A stretch of DNA of 34,714 nucleotides, from positions 1 to 34,714 of the forward strand of contig JADGOI010000014.1 of assembly GCA_017883075.1 (NCBI GenBank), in the 5' to 3' direction. The notes beneath the pieces are model-generated. The model saw only the letters and a list, made by a program, of their open reading frames with translations. It was not told where the DNA came from and ran no database searches. Every line of letters begins with the position of its first letter. Within the stretch, counting starts at the first letter, position 1. Shown one piece after another: positions 8,694-18,338 of the stretch. This DNA comes from Acidimicrobiales bacterium. Lineage in GTDB: Bacteria; Actinomycetota; Acidimicrobiia; Acidimicrobiales; RAAP-2. Made by a program: the position numbers and the translations under genes.

Positions 8694-9553
8694 CGAGCTG
8701 TCTTCGAAACCGAGGATGAGGTCGTTCGGCGCCCACGTCGGCCGCAACGTAGAGCATCGCAAGGCCGGCCGTGGAGGAGCGCACCCGGTTCGTTCACCAC
8801 GATGATCCGGAATTCGCACAGTACTGCGGACGTCGATAAGGCGGGCAGCGGTGAGGATCGGTGCGGTGGCGACAGAGGTGAAGGCGATCCTCACCGCTCG
8901 CGCGGGTGCCAGCGAGCCGAGCCATGAGGTTTGGTCGTGTCCAAATCACCTGGTGCACCCGAATCCATTTGTCGGCGACAACGGTGCCGGTGTCGCATGT
9001 GGGCTTCGATCAGATCCCTGTGACAAAGCACGTCCAACGGTCTAGCACTGGGGCTTGCTCCCGGATTCGCTCAGAAGGGCATGTGGGAATTGCGATGCGC
9101 CGGGAGGGGACTTGCCGCATCTCGGTGGGCCAGCCGCGTCCAAGCCAGGTCGTCGGGCGGTTCGTGCTGGTAGTGATGTGACGGCGACCGGTGGTACTGG
9201 TTCAACAGCTGTCATTTCGGAATCACACTGCCAGCAGATTAGTCGTGGCGCTGCAACAATGCCGGTAGCCCCAAAAGGCCATGCCTCAGTATGCGAACCG
9301 GTCAGAATCCGAAGTCCTGCCTCTGGTTGACCCGGACGCTGCATGGTCGCCGAGCCAACCCTCTCCCATGCCGAGCCCGGGTCGATCCGGTGCCGATCCG
9401 ATTCGGCATCGACAAGGTGAGCCGGGCGATCCGACAACAGGCCTGTAGGCTGCCGTTCGTTCGATGGCGACAGCCAGCAAACTCGGTAAAGGGTGACGTC
9501 ATGTCCCGGCCGTCGTGGGGATGGGTGCGTGAACCCGGTTGGAGGGACGACCC

Positions 9554-11179
9554 ATGGCCCGCAACATCCTGCTCATCACCAGTGACCAGCAACGGTATGA
9601 CTCGCTCGGCTGCAACGGCGGAACCGTGGCCCGCACGCCGGTCATCGACGCCCTGGCCGCCGGTGGCGTGAACTACCAGCGGGCCTACAACCAGAACACC
9701 GTGTGCATGCCGGCCCGGTCGACCATTCTCACCGGTCAGTACCCGCGCACCCACGGAGTGATCGCCAATGGCGTACCGCTGCCGGTCGACGCCCCCAGCG
9801 TAAGCGCCTACCTCGGCGACAACGGCGGCTATCGCACCGCGCTGTTGGGCAAGGCCCACTTCGAACCGGGTTTCGACCTGGGAGGAAAGTGGGAGGAGAA
9901 CAATCGGGCCCGGCGGGGCGACACAGGTCCCTGGCGGGGATTCGATCGCTCGATACAGGCCATGCACACTCCGGCGGTAACCGTGCCCAGCTTCGATGAC
10001 GGTCCGGATCGGGTGGTCCCCGTGGCGCATTACGGGCGCTGGCTGGTCGACAACCATCCCGAATACGTGGATGGGTTCGCCAGCCTGCTCAGTGCCGAAG
10101 GTGGTGGTGACACCGGTGCTCCCGAAACGAAGAACAACCCCATTCCGACGGCCTCCTACCATACCGATTGGATCGCGGATCTGGCGGTGGAGTGGCTCGG
10201 AGGCCTCGATGACAGCGCCCCCTGGTTCTGCTGGGTGAGCTTCCCTGATCCGCATCATCCCTGGGACCCACCGGCATCGGAGCTCGACCGGGTGCCGTGG
10301 CAGGATCTTTCGTTGCCGCCCGGCCACCCCGGCTCAGAAGACGAGATCCGTCGCATCCTCGGGGCCAAGCCCGCGCACTGGCTGGGCTACTACGACGGCA
10401 CCTGGCAGAACCGGGAGGGAGGACCGGCCACCTTTGTGCCCTCGTCGCTCACCGATGATCAGATCCGTGAAGTGAATGCCAAGACCCACGTGATGAACGA
10501 GCTGATCGACGAGGCGTGCGGACGGATCCTTTCCACTGTGGCGGCAAAGGGCTGGGAGTCCAATACCGATGTGCTGTTCACTACCGACCATGGCGAGCTC
10601 CAAGGCGACATGGGTCTGCTCTACAAGGGCCCCTACCACGTGGATGCACTGATGCGGTTGCCACTGGTGTGGCGTCCGGCACCGTCGGCCTGCGTGTCAC
10701 CGGCGGTCGTCCCCGAACCGGTGGGCCAGGTCGACATAGCGCCGACCTTGTGCGCCATCGCCGGTCTGCCCGTCCCCGAGTGGATGGAAGGACTGCCGTT
10801 GCCGGAGTCTTCTGCGGAGGCAAGAGGCCAGGAGCGTGAACGCGTGCTGTGTGAATGGGATAGCCAGTTCCCCGGATACGGCATGCACCTGCGGTCGATC
10901 GTCCGTGACGGTTGGCTGTGCACCGTCTATGAGGAGAGCACCGACGGGAAACCGAACGGACTCGAAAAGGTGATGGGTGCCGCGGTACTCCGCCCGAGCG
11001 GCGTTCACTACCAGGGTGACGAGGGTGAGCTCTACCGGCTGGACGACGATCCGTGGCAGTGGGAGAACCGATGGAGCGAGCCGTCCATCCGCGCTGTGCG
11101 CGATGACCTGGTGGCCGATCTGTACGCAGCCCTGCCTGAGGGCCGCAGCCAACCTCTCGAAGTGGAGGCACCGGCCTAG
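9554..11179 (+). CDS. Type I sulfatase (formylglycine-dependent arylsulfatase family)
   Basis: MARNILLITSDQQRYDSLGCNGG and active-site NTVCMPARSTILTG (C-x-P-x-R). Confidence 0.9.
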   Translation: MARNILLITSDQQRYDSLGCNGGTVARTPVIDALAAGGVNYQRAYNQNTVCMPARSTILTGQYPRTHGVIANGVPLPVDAPSVSAYLGDNGGYRTALLGKAHFEPGFDLGGKWEENNRARRGDTGPWRGFDRSIQAMHTPAVTVPSFDDGPDRVVPVAHYGRWLVDNHPEYVDGFASLLSAEGGGDTGAPETKNNPIPTASYHTDWIADLAVEWLGGLDDSAPWFCWVSFPDPHHPWDPPASELDRVPWQDLSLPPGHPGSEDEIRRILGAKPAHWLGYYDGTWQNREGGPATFVPSSLTDDQIREVNAKTHVMNELIDEACGRILSTVAAKGWESNTDVLFTTDHGELQGDMGLLYKGPYHVDALMRLPLVWRPAPSACVSPAVVPEPVGQVDIAPTLCAIAGLPVPEWMEGLPLPESSAEARGQERERVLCEWDSQFPGYGMHLRSIVRDGWLCTVYEESTDGKPNGLEKVMGAAVLRPSGVHYQGDEGELYRLDDDPWQWENRWSEPSIRAVRDDLVADLYAALPEGRSQPLEVEAPA

Positions 11180-11654
11180 ACGATGATGGGGAGGTGGTGC
11201 CCGGTCACCCGGGCCCGGTAGTCAACCTGGTCTCACCTGTCCCGAGGACCTGGCCAAGGGTCCCGCGGTCCCGCGGTTCATCCAGGTGCTACCAGCGAGC
11301 GGTCGCCCGAAAGCCCACGGTCGGCATCGGCAGCGGTGAGCCCCGTGCTCGGGGGCGGGTGGCTCATCGAACGCCGCGGGCGTCTTGAACCATCACCGCC
11401 AACAGCCGTTCGACGACAGTCACGGGTTCGCGGGCCGGGGCCCGGCAAGCAGTTGGGAGCCGAGTCGGGCCTTGTTCGTCACCTCTCTGCGCTTCCATCA
11501 GTGGAGACGAGGGTGAATTTGCGGATCCGCTGGGATCGGGCATCCTTGCAGTATGGACGGCGAACGGGTCTGCCAACCAGACTGACGCCGCCGACCACCG
11601 ATGGAGTCGCCCCCACCCGTCCGATTCCGCCGAGCCAACCAGAGAGAAGAGGCC

Positions 11655-12806
11655 ATGCGTACAGCTATCACGGATCTACTTGACATCGAGTTCCCGATCT
11701 TTGCTTTTTCCCACTGCCGCGATGTTGTCGCCGCGGTTACCAAGGCCGGTGGGCTGGGAGTCCTGGGTGCAGTGGCCCACTCCCCGAAGCAGTTGGAGAT
11801 CGACCTCCGTTGGATCGAGGAGGAGGTCGGGGACCGGCCCTATGGCGTGGATCTCATCGTCCCGGCGAAGTACGCCGGCGACGAGGCGGGTGGCTACACC
11901 ATGGACGACATCCGCAGCCTCATCCCGGCTGAGCACCAGGCATTCATCGACGACATCCTCGCCCGCTACGAGGTCCCTGACCTACCTGCCGGTGACGAGT
12001 CCGCCGCCGGTCGGGGCATCGGGAACACCAACGGAACCGCGGCGCCGTTTTCCGCCGCCGCCGCCGGTCCTCAACTCGAGATCGCCTTGGCCCATCGGAC
12101 CGCGTTCGTGGCCAATGCCCTCGGGCCTCCCCCGAAGTTCCTGATCGACCGGGTCAAGGCCGAGGGCCGATTGGTCGGTGCCCTGGCCGGCAAGGCGGTC
12201 CACGCCGAACGTCATGTGCAGGCCGGAGTCGACATCATCATCGCCCAAGGGTACGAAGCCGGCGGTCACACCGGAGAGATCGGATCGATGGTCCTCATCC
12301 CCGAGGTGGTCGACGCGGTCGCCCCTGTTCCGGTGCTCGGAGCCGGGGGAATCGGGCGTGGGCGCCAGATGGCGGCAGCCATGGCCCTCGGAGCGCAGGG
12401 GGTCTGGTGTGGCTCGGTGTGGCTCACCACCGACGAGGCCGAGACCCATCCGACGGTGAAGAAGAAGATGCTGGCCGCCACATCGGCCGACACCCTGCGA
12501 TCCCGATCGCTCACCGGCAAGCATGCCCGCATGCTCAAGTCGGCATGGACCGAGGAGTGGGAGCGGGCCGACACGCCCGATCCACTCGGGATGCCGCTAC
12601 AGCCCATCCTGAGCTCCGAGGCCCAGCGACGGATCAATCGCGGGGCCCACATGCCCGGATCCGGTGCCGAGAAGTTGGCGAACTACTTCGTCGGCCAGAT
12701 CGTCGGCGCCATGAACCAACCGAAGACGGCGGCGCAAGTCGTCTTCGAGATGATCGAGGAGTTCATCGACGCCTCCCAGAGCCTTGCCCATCAACTCGAG
12801 ACCTGA
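11655..12806 (+). CDS. Nitronate monooxygenase / 2-nitropropane dioxygenase-like flavoprotein
   Basis: AAVTKAGGLGVLGA, GYEAGGHTGEIGSMVLIPEVVDAV, VPVLGAGGIGRGRQMAAAMALGAQGVWCGSVWLTTDEA; start MRTAITDLL. Confidence 0.88.
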   Translation: MRTAITDLLDIEFPIFAFSHCRDVVAAVTKAGGLGVLGAVAHSPKQLEIDLRWIEEEVGDRPYGVDLIVPAKYAGDEAGGYTMDDIRSLIPAEHQAFIDDILARYEVPDLPAGDESAAGRGIGNTNGTAAPFSAAAAGPQLEIALAHRTAFVANALGPPPKFLIDRVKAEGRLVGALAGKAVHAERHVQAGVDIIIAQGYEAGGHTGEIGSMVLIPEVVDAVAPVPVLGAGGIGRGRQMAAAMALGAQGVWCGSVWLTTDEAETHPTVKKKMLAATSADTLRSRSLTGKHARMLKSAWTEEWERADTPDPLGMPLQPILSSEAQRRINRGAHMPGSGAEKLANYFVGQIVGAMNQPKTAAQVVFEMIEEFIDASQSLAHQLET

Positions 12807-12959
12807 CAGTCCGGTCCCTGGTAGGGGCCGGGTCTGCTCACGCCCTGACGGTCTCCCGGCCGGCCGGATGGCTGTCCCCGGTTTTCCATTCAGCGGAACC
12901 GCTGTGATAATACGCAGTGACGCCAGAGGCAACGCTCTGATCTACGCCGTGGGGGGCCC

Positions 12960-14315
12960 GTGACCGACACTGCAAACATCGACTCGACCGACCAGGTCAT
13001 CGCCGAACTGGGCGACTGGTTGTCGTCCAACTGGGACCCGGATCTCACCGTGGGAGCCTGGTGGGAACGACTGGGTCTGGCCTGCTGGTCGGCCCCGACA
13101 CTCCCGGCCAACGCCTACGGCCGGGGGCTCTCCCGCAATGACGCGGTGCGGGTGGCCCAGGAGATCGATCGTTTCGGTGCCCTCGGTGCCCCGGCCGGTC
13201 TCGGGCTCCTACTGGCGGCCCCGACCATCGCCACCCATGGCACCCAGGAGCAGATCGACACCTTTGTCCGTGACATCGTCACCGGGCAGAAGTCGTGGTG
13301 CCAGCTGTTCAGTGAGCCGGCGGCCGGTTCGGATCTGGCCGGCTTGCAGACCAGGGCCATCCGAGACGGTGACGAATGGATCGTGAATGGTCAGAAGGTC
13401 TGGACGTCGGGAGGGCAACACGCCAACCTCGGCATGCTGATGGCCCGCACCAACCCCGAGGTGCCCAAGCACCAGGGGATCACCTACTTTGCCATCGAGA
13501 TGATCCAGCCCGGAGTGGAGATACGTCCGCTCAAGGAGATGACCGGACGGGCATTGTTCAATGAGGTCTTCATGACCGACGCCCGGGTGGCCAACGATGC
13601 ACTGATCGGTGGGGAGAACAACGGCTGGGCAGTGGCGAATACGACCCTGGCCAACGAACGGGCCGGTCTGGGCTCGGGGGGAGGGAGCGGTGCCGGTGGC
13701 GCCGCTCTTCCCGGGACAGTGGGTGGCGCCCTCGACGGTCGGGCCGGTGACTTTGCCTCCGTCAAGGGTGGGAAGAAGAGCAACGGCTCGGCCAAGTCGA
13801 AGAAGGGTGGTGGGGACGCGGCCATGGTGCAGGCCCTGGCCGGGGGCACCAAGCTCCTGGTGGACCTGGCCAAGAGCAACGGTACGGCCGCCGATCCCAA
13901 GGTCCGCCAAGGCCTGGCCCAGCTCTACACCTGGGGTGAGCTCGGACGGTTCAACGGGTTGCGGCTGAAGGCGGCCAAAGCCAGCGGCAGCGATATCCCG
14001 GGCATGCCCAACATCTCCAAGCTCTCGATGAGTCACATCATGCGGCTCTCCCGCGATCTCGGCCTGCAGATCTCCGGGGCGGCCGGGATGTTGCACGGCT
14101 ACAACCAGAAGGACCGCGAGGCGGTGGCGGCGGCGACCGGGAACCCGCTGGTCGGTTTCGTGACCGAAATGGCGATGTTTGCCCAGGCTCCCTCCATCTA
14201 CGGGGGTACCGACCAGGTCCAGAGGAACATCATCGGAGAGCGCGTCCTCGGACTGCCCAAAGAGCCCAACAACGATCGCACCACTCCGTTCTCGGAGCTT
14301 CCCAAAAACGTCTGA
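12960..14315 (+). CDS. Acyl-CoA dehydrogenase family protein with Gly/Lys-rich insertion
   Basis: CQLFSEPAAGSDLAGLQTRA, GQKVWTSGGQHANLGMLMART, APSIYGGTDQVQRNIIGERVLGLPKEP. Confidence 0.92.
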   Translation: MTDTANIDSTDQVIAELGDWLSSNWDPDLTVGAWWERLGLACWSAPTLPANAYGRGLSRNDAVRVAQEIDRFGALGAPAGLGLLLAAPTIATHGTQEQIDTFVRDIVTGQKSWCQLFSEPAAGSDLAGLQTRAIRDGDEWIVNGQKVWTSGGQHANLGMLMARTNPEVPKHQGITYFAIEMIQPGVEIRPLKEMTGRALFNEVFMTDARVANDALIGGENNGWAVANTTLANERAGLGSGGGSGAGGAALPGTVGGALDGRAGDFASVKGGKKSNGSAKSKKGGGDAAMVQALAGGTKLLVDLAKSNGTAADPKVRQGLAQLYTWGELGRFNGLRLKAAKASGSDIPGMPNISKLSMSHIMRLSRDLGLQISGAAGMLHGYNQKDREAVAAATGNPLVGFVTEMAMFAQAPSIYGGTDQVQRNIIGERVLGLPKEPNNDRTTPFSELPKNV

Positions 14316-14369
14316 TCCGATCGTGGGTTCGGGCATGCACGACGCCTGCCCCACCTGATCCATGCATTT

Positions 14370-14397
14370 CGTAACCACCAAGACGTAACCACCAAGA
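14370..14397 (+). repeat. Perfect 14-bp tandem duplication (CGTAACCACCAAGA x2) in 5' leader of SDR gene
   Basis: Direct reading: CGTAACCACCAAGA CGTAACCACCAAGA followed by GGAGAGAACATG. Confidence 0.9.
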
Positions 14398-14406
14398 GGA
14401 GAGAAC

Positions 14407-15321
14407 ATGTCAGGAATCTGTGACGGCCGAGTGGTCATCATCACCGGCGCAGGGCGCGGTATCGGCCGGGGCCATGCCATCGAGTTCGCCCGGCAGGGCG
14501 CCAAGGTCGTGGTGAACGACCTTGGCGCCGAAGTGGACGGGAGTGGCAGCTCGGCGGGACCTGCCGGCGAAGTGGTGGAAGAGATCCGCGGCATGGGTGG
14601 CGAGGCCATCGCCAACGGGGAGGACATCTCTGACGCGGACGGGGCGAAGCGTCTCATCGATGCGGCCATCGAGACATACGGCGGACTGGATGTGCTCGTC
14701 AACAACGCCGGCATCCTGCGGGACCGGATGCTCGTCAATATGACGGTCGACGAATTCGATGCGGTCATCCGGGTGCACCTGCGGGGGACATTCGCGCCGA
14801 TGCGTTGGGCTGCCAGCTACTGGAGGGACCGAGCCAAGGCGGGACAGGCCAACGATGCCCGGATCATCAACACCACCTCGCCTTCCGGCATCTACGGGAA
14901 CGTCGGGCAGACCAACTACGGGGCGGCCAAGGCGGGTATCGCCTCGATGACCGTCATTGCCGCCATGGAGCTCGGCCGCTATGGCGTCACCGTCAATGCC
15001 ATCGCCCCCGCCGCCCTCACCCGGATGACCGAAAACCTGGGGATGGGCCAGCCGACCGAGCGGAAGCCCGACGAGTTCGAACCCAATGATCCCGACAACA
15101 TCGCTCCGTTGGTCGTCTGGTTGGGTAGCCCCGAGTCCAAGGACATCACCGGCCGGGTGTTCAATGTCTTCGGCGGCCATATCTCGGTGGCCGAAGGGTG
15201 GGTGGCCGGTCCCGGTGCCGACAAGGATGATCGTTGGGACAGTGCCGAACTCGGTTCTGTGATCCCTGATCTGGTGGCCAAGGCCGCCCCGAACGCCAAT
15301 ATGTTCGGTCGCCGGGGGTGA
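14407..15321 (+). CDS. SDR family oxidoreductase (3-hydroxyacyl-CoA dehydrogenase-like)
   Basis: VVIITGAGRGIGRGHAIEFARQGAKVVVNDLG, NNAG, YGAAKAG. Confidence 0.9.
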   Translation: MSGICDGRVVIITGAGRGIGRGHAIEFARQGAKVVVNDLGAEVDGSGSSAGPAGEVVEEIRGMGGEAIANGEDISDADGAKRLIDAAIETYGGLDVLVNNAGILRDRMLVNMTVDEFDAVIRVHLRGTFAPMRWAASYWRDRAKAGQANDARIINTTSPSGIYGNVGQTNYGAAKAGIASMTVIAAMELGRYGVTVNAIAPAALTRMTENLGMGQPTERKPDEFEPNDPDNIAPLVVWLGSPESKDITGRVFNVFGGHISVAEGWVAGPGADKDDRWDSAELGSVIPDLVAKAAPNANMFGRRG

Positions 15322-16535
15322 AGGTCGACCCGGCGGCGGCTGGAATGGACGACCAGCGGCTCGAACGGATAACCGAGCACTTCAATGAACGCTACGTGGC
15401 TACCGGGAAACTGCCCGGATGCCAGGTGACGGTGGCCCGGGGCCAGAGCGTGGGGTATTTCAGGTCGTTCGGCACCATGGACCGTGAACGCCACAAGCCG
15501 GTCGAAGAGGACACCGTCTGGCGGATCTACTCGATGACCAAACCGATCGCGTCGATCGCCCTCATGCAACTCTATGAACAGGGGGCATTCCAACTCAGCG
15601 ACCCGGTGCACCGTTTCATCCCCGAATGGCGGGGCCTGTCGGTGGAGGAGTCGGCCGAGGACGGATCGGTCCGCAACGTCGCCCAGGACCGACCCATGTC
15701 GGTGCGTGATGCGCTGATGCACATGACCGGCCTGCCGGGCAGTGTGGTTGCCGACCATCCGGTGGACGATCGATTCGCCACCGCCCTCCGGGCGTCGCGC
15801 TCGGGGATGACCCTCGAGGGGATGTGCACGCTGTTGGCCGACTTTCCCCTCAAATTCCAACCCGGTACCCGGTGGAACTACGGGCTCTCCACCGACATCT
15901 GTGGTCGCTTGGTGGAGATCATCTCGGGCCGTCGGTTCGACGATTACCTGCACGACGAGATCTTCGGGCCCCTCGGCATGCCCGACACCGGCTTCTCCGT
16001 CCCTGACGGATCAGCCGATCGCTTCTGCGCCTCGTATCTCTACCAACCGGGCGGAGAGCCGAAACTGGTCGACGATCCCGACACCAGCTCGTATCGCCGC
16101 CCACGCTCCTATCTGTCAGGAGCCGGCGGACTGGTCTCGACGTCCGGCGACTATCTCCGGTTCTGCCAGATGCTGCTGGGAAAGGGAGAGCTCGACGGCC
16201 AACGGGTCATCGGTCGCAAGACCCTCGAACTGATGACCTGCAACCACCTTCCCGGCGGTGGAGATCTCGGACAGTTCGTCAGTGGGGGATTCGGGGAGTC
16301 AGGGTTCGAGGGGGTCGGATTCGGCCTGGGGTTTGCCATCGGCCTGGGCCCGGCCGCCACCGGCACCGCCGGGTCCTTCGGTGAGTACTACTGGGGTGGG
16401 GCGGCGTCCACCGCGTTCTGGGTCGATCCGGTCGAGGAGGTGACGGTGGTCTTCATGGCCCAACTGTTGCCGTCTACCTGCTATCCGTTCCGGTCTCAAC
16501 TTCGCGCCCTTGTCTATCAGGCACTATTGGACTGA
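15318..16535 (+). CDS. Serine hydrolase, beta-lactamase/esterase class C-like
   Basis: SMTK (SxxK) motif, WNYGLSTD, FDDYLHDEIFGPLGMPDTGF; GTGA overlap with SDR gene. Confidence 0.88.
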   Translation: MKVDPAAAGMDDQRLERITEHFNERYVATGKLPGCQVTVARGQSVGYFRSFGTMDRERHKPVEEDTVWRIYSMTKPIASIALMQLYEQGAFQLSDPVHRFIPEWRGLSVEESAEDGSVRNVAQDRPMSVRDALMHMTGLPGSVVADHPVDDRFATALRASRSGMTLEGMCTLLADFPLKFQPGTRWNYGLSTDICGRLVEIISGRRFDDYLHDEIFGPLGMPDTGFSVPDGSADRFCASYLYQPGGEPKLVDDPDTSSYRRPRSYLSGAGGLVSTSGDYLRFCQMLLGKGELDGQRVIGRKTLELMTCNHLPGGGDLGQFVSGGFGESGFEGVGFGLGFAIGLGPAATGTAGSFGEYYWGGAASTAFWVDPVEEVTVVFMAQLLPSTCYPFRSQLRALVYQALLD

Positions 16536-16561
16536 GCACCAGCACACCCGGGGGGGGCTGC

Positions 16562-16774
16562 ATGACGACGGCAATTGTGACGAACACTCCGGAGGTCGAT
16601 GGGGATCCGGAACGCGTGGGGTGCGAGATGGGGAACATCGTCGGTTGCCCGCCTGGGAGAATTCAGGTCGGCATGCCGGTGTCGGTGTCCTGGGCGGCTC
16701 TCTCCGACGGTCGCCACGTTCCCTGTTCGAGCCGAGGCGTGAGGAGAATGCACGATGACGACAACATCGGTTGA
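16562..16774 (+). pseudogene. Probable C-terminal remnant of a DUF35 OB-fold (acyl-CoA-associated) protein, or a truncated 70-aa microprotein
   Basis: MGNIVGCPPGRIQVGMPVSVSWAALSDGRHVPCSS resembles the DUF35 C-terminal pattern 'xxLVGCxPxxLxIGMPVxVxFExxxDGxxLPxF'; no Zn-ribbon half found upstream in any frame. Confidence 0.4.
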
Positions 16775-18338
16775 AACCCAGCGCCGCCGGGAGCTGGCCG
16801 ACAAGGGCATGACGATCGCGTTCTGGGCCGACCGTCAGGGCGACCGGGAGGCGATCATCTCGCCCACCGGCACCCGCACCTTCAGGGAGTTGAACGAGAA
16901 CGCCAACCGTCTGGCCCGGGCCCTCCGCCGGCGCGGGCTTCGGGCCGGGGATGCTGTGGCGCTGTTGTGCGACAACCGTCCCGAGTTCGCCGAAGTCCTC
17001 TTCGCCTGTCAGCGCGCCGGGCTTCGTCTGACCACCGTCAACTGGCACCTCACCGTGGACGAGGTCGCCTACATGGTGGACGATTGCGAGGCGAAAGCCC
17101 TGTTTGCCGACGCCCCGCGGGGAGAGGTGGCGGTGGGGGCGGCGGCACGAGCCGATGCCGAGGTGTTGGTGGTGGCCATCGGAGGCGGATTCGAGGGGGC
17201 GGAAAGCTACGACCGGATGCTGGCCGGCGAAGACGGAGCCGACCTCGAGGACGCGGTGCTCGGAACCAGCATGCTCTATACATCGGGCACCACGGGTCGG
17301 CCCAAGGGCGTGTCACGGCCCCAGGGCGGCACACCGTCGTCGTTCAACCTCAACATCTACGGCTACGACGAGGATGCCGATGACCGGCACCTCTGTACCG
17401 GCCCGCTCTATCACGCCGCACCGCTCCTCTTCTCGTTGGCGGTGCCACTGGCCTTCGGGGTGGGGGTGGTGCTCATGGAGCGATGGGATGCCGAAGACGC
17501 ACTCCGCCTCATCGATGCCCACAGGATCACCCATACCCATATGGTCCCGACGATGTTCCACAGGCTCTTGTCGATATCCGAGGAGACCCGCCGGCGCTAC
17601 GACGTCTCCTCGCTGCGCTATGTCCTGCACGGAGCCGCTCCGTGCCCGGTGGTCACCAAGCAGCGCCTCATCGAATGGCTCGGGCCCATCGTGTCCGAGT
17701 ACTACGCGGCCACCGAGGGTCTCGGGAGTTTCGTCGACTCGGCGACCTGGTTGGCGCACCCCGGGACGGTCGGCAAGCCACTGGCCGAGGGTCTGGTGAT
17801 GGTGGCCGACGACAGGGGTACCCCACTCCCGCCCGGTGAGACCGGGCTGGTGTTCCTCAAGGCCGTCGACGGGGCCGCCTTCGAGTACTACAAGGATCCG
17901 GCCAAGACCGCGGATACCTATGTGGGCGAGTACTTCACCCTCGGTGACGTCGGGCACTTCGACGAGGACGGGTATCTCTATCTCACCGACCGCTCGGCCA
18001 ACCTGATCATCTCGGGTGGCGTGAACATCTACCCGGCCGAAGTGGACGCCATCCTCTTGGAGCACCCGGCTGTCGGTGATGTCGGCACCATCGGCGTTCC
18101 CGATCGCGAATGGGGCGAGGCGGTGAAGGCGGTGGTGGAGTTGCAACCGGGCCTGCAACCGAGCGACGAGTTGGCGGCCGAACTGATTGCCCACTGCCGC
18201 GACCGACTGGCTCACTACAAGTGCCCGCGGACGGTCGACTTCGTCGACGAGCTGCCCCGTCTGGACAACGGCAAGCTGTACCGACAGGTGCTGCGGGAGC
18301 GCTACGCCCACCCCTCGCCCGGTCGCCTGCTCCCCTAG
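16755..18338 (+). CDS. AMP-dependent acyl-CoA synthetase/ligase
   Basis: LYTSGTTGRPKGV, YYAATEG, YLTDRSANLIISGGVNIYPAEVD, LPRLDNGKLYR. Confidence 0.92.
   Translation: MTTTSVETQRRRELADKGMTIAFWADRQGDREAIISPTGTRTFRELNENANRLARALRRRGLRAGDAVALLCDNRPEFAEVLFACQRAGLRLTTVNWHLTVDEVAYMVDDCEAKALFADAPRGEVAVGAAARADAEVLVVAIGGGFEGAESYDRMLAGEDGADLEDAVLGTSMLYTSGTTGRPKGVSRPQGGTPSSFNLNIYGYDEDADDRHLCTGPLYHAAPLLFSLAVPLAFGVGVVLMERWDAEDALRLIDAHRITHTHMVPTMFHRLLSISEETRRRYDVSSLRYVLHGAAPCPVVTKQRLIEWLGPIVSEYYAATEGLGSFVDSATWLAHPGTVGKPLAEGLVMVADDRGTPLPPGETGLVFLKAVDGAAFEYYKDPAKTADTYVGEYFTLGDVGHFDEDGYLYLTDRSANLIISGGVNIYPAEVDAILLEHPAVGDVGTIGVPDREWGEAVKAVVELQPGLQPSDELAAELIAHCRDRLAHYKCPRTVDFVDELPRLDNGKLYRQVLRERYAHPSPGRLLP

Noticed and set aside
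11180-11654. Possible small ORFs and an 8-bp tandem repeat (TCCCGCGG x2 at 11261-11276) after the sulfatase
   Set aside because: ORFs are Arg/Pro-rich and overlapping in several frames; the repeat is too short to be notable in GC-rich DNA.
13209-14768. 519-aa minus-strand ORF opposite acyl-CoA dehydrogenase and SDR
   Set aside because: Shadow ORF spanning two well-supported genes; no domain signature.
17313-18311. 332-aa minus-strand ORF opposite the acyl-CoA synthetase
   Set aside because: Shadow ORF without recognisable domain; sense gene is certain.
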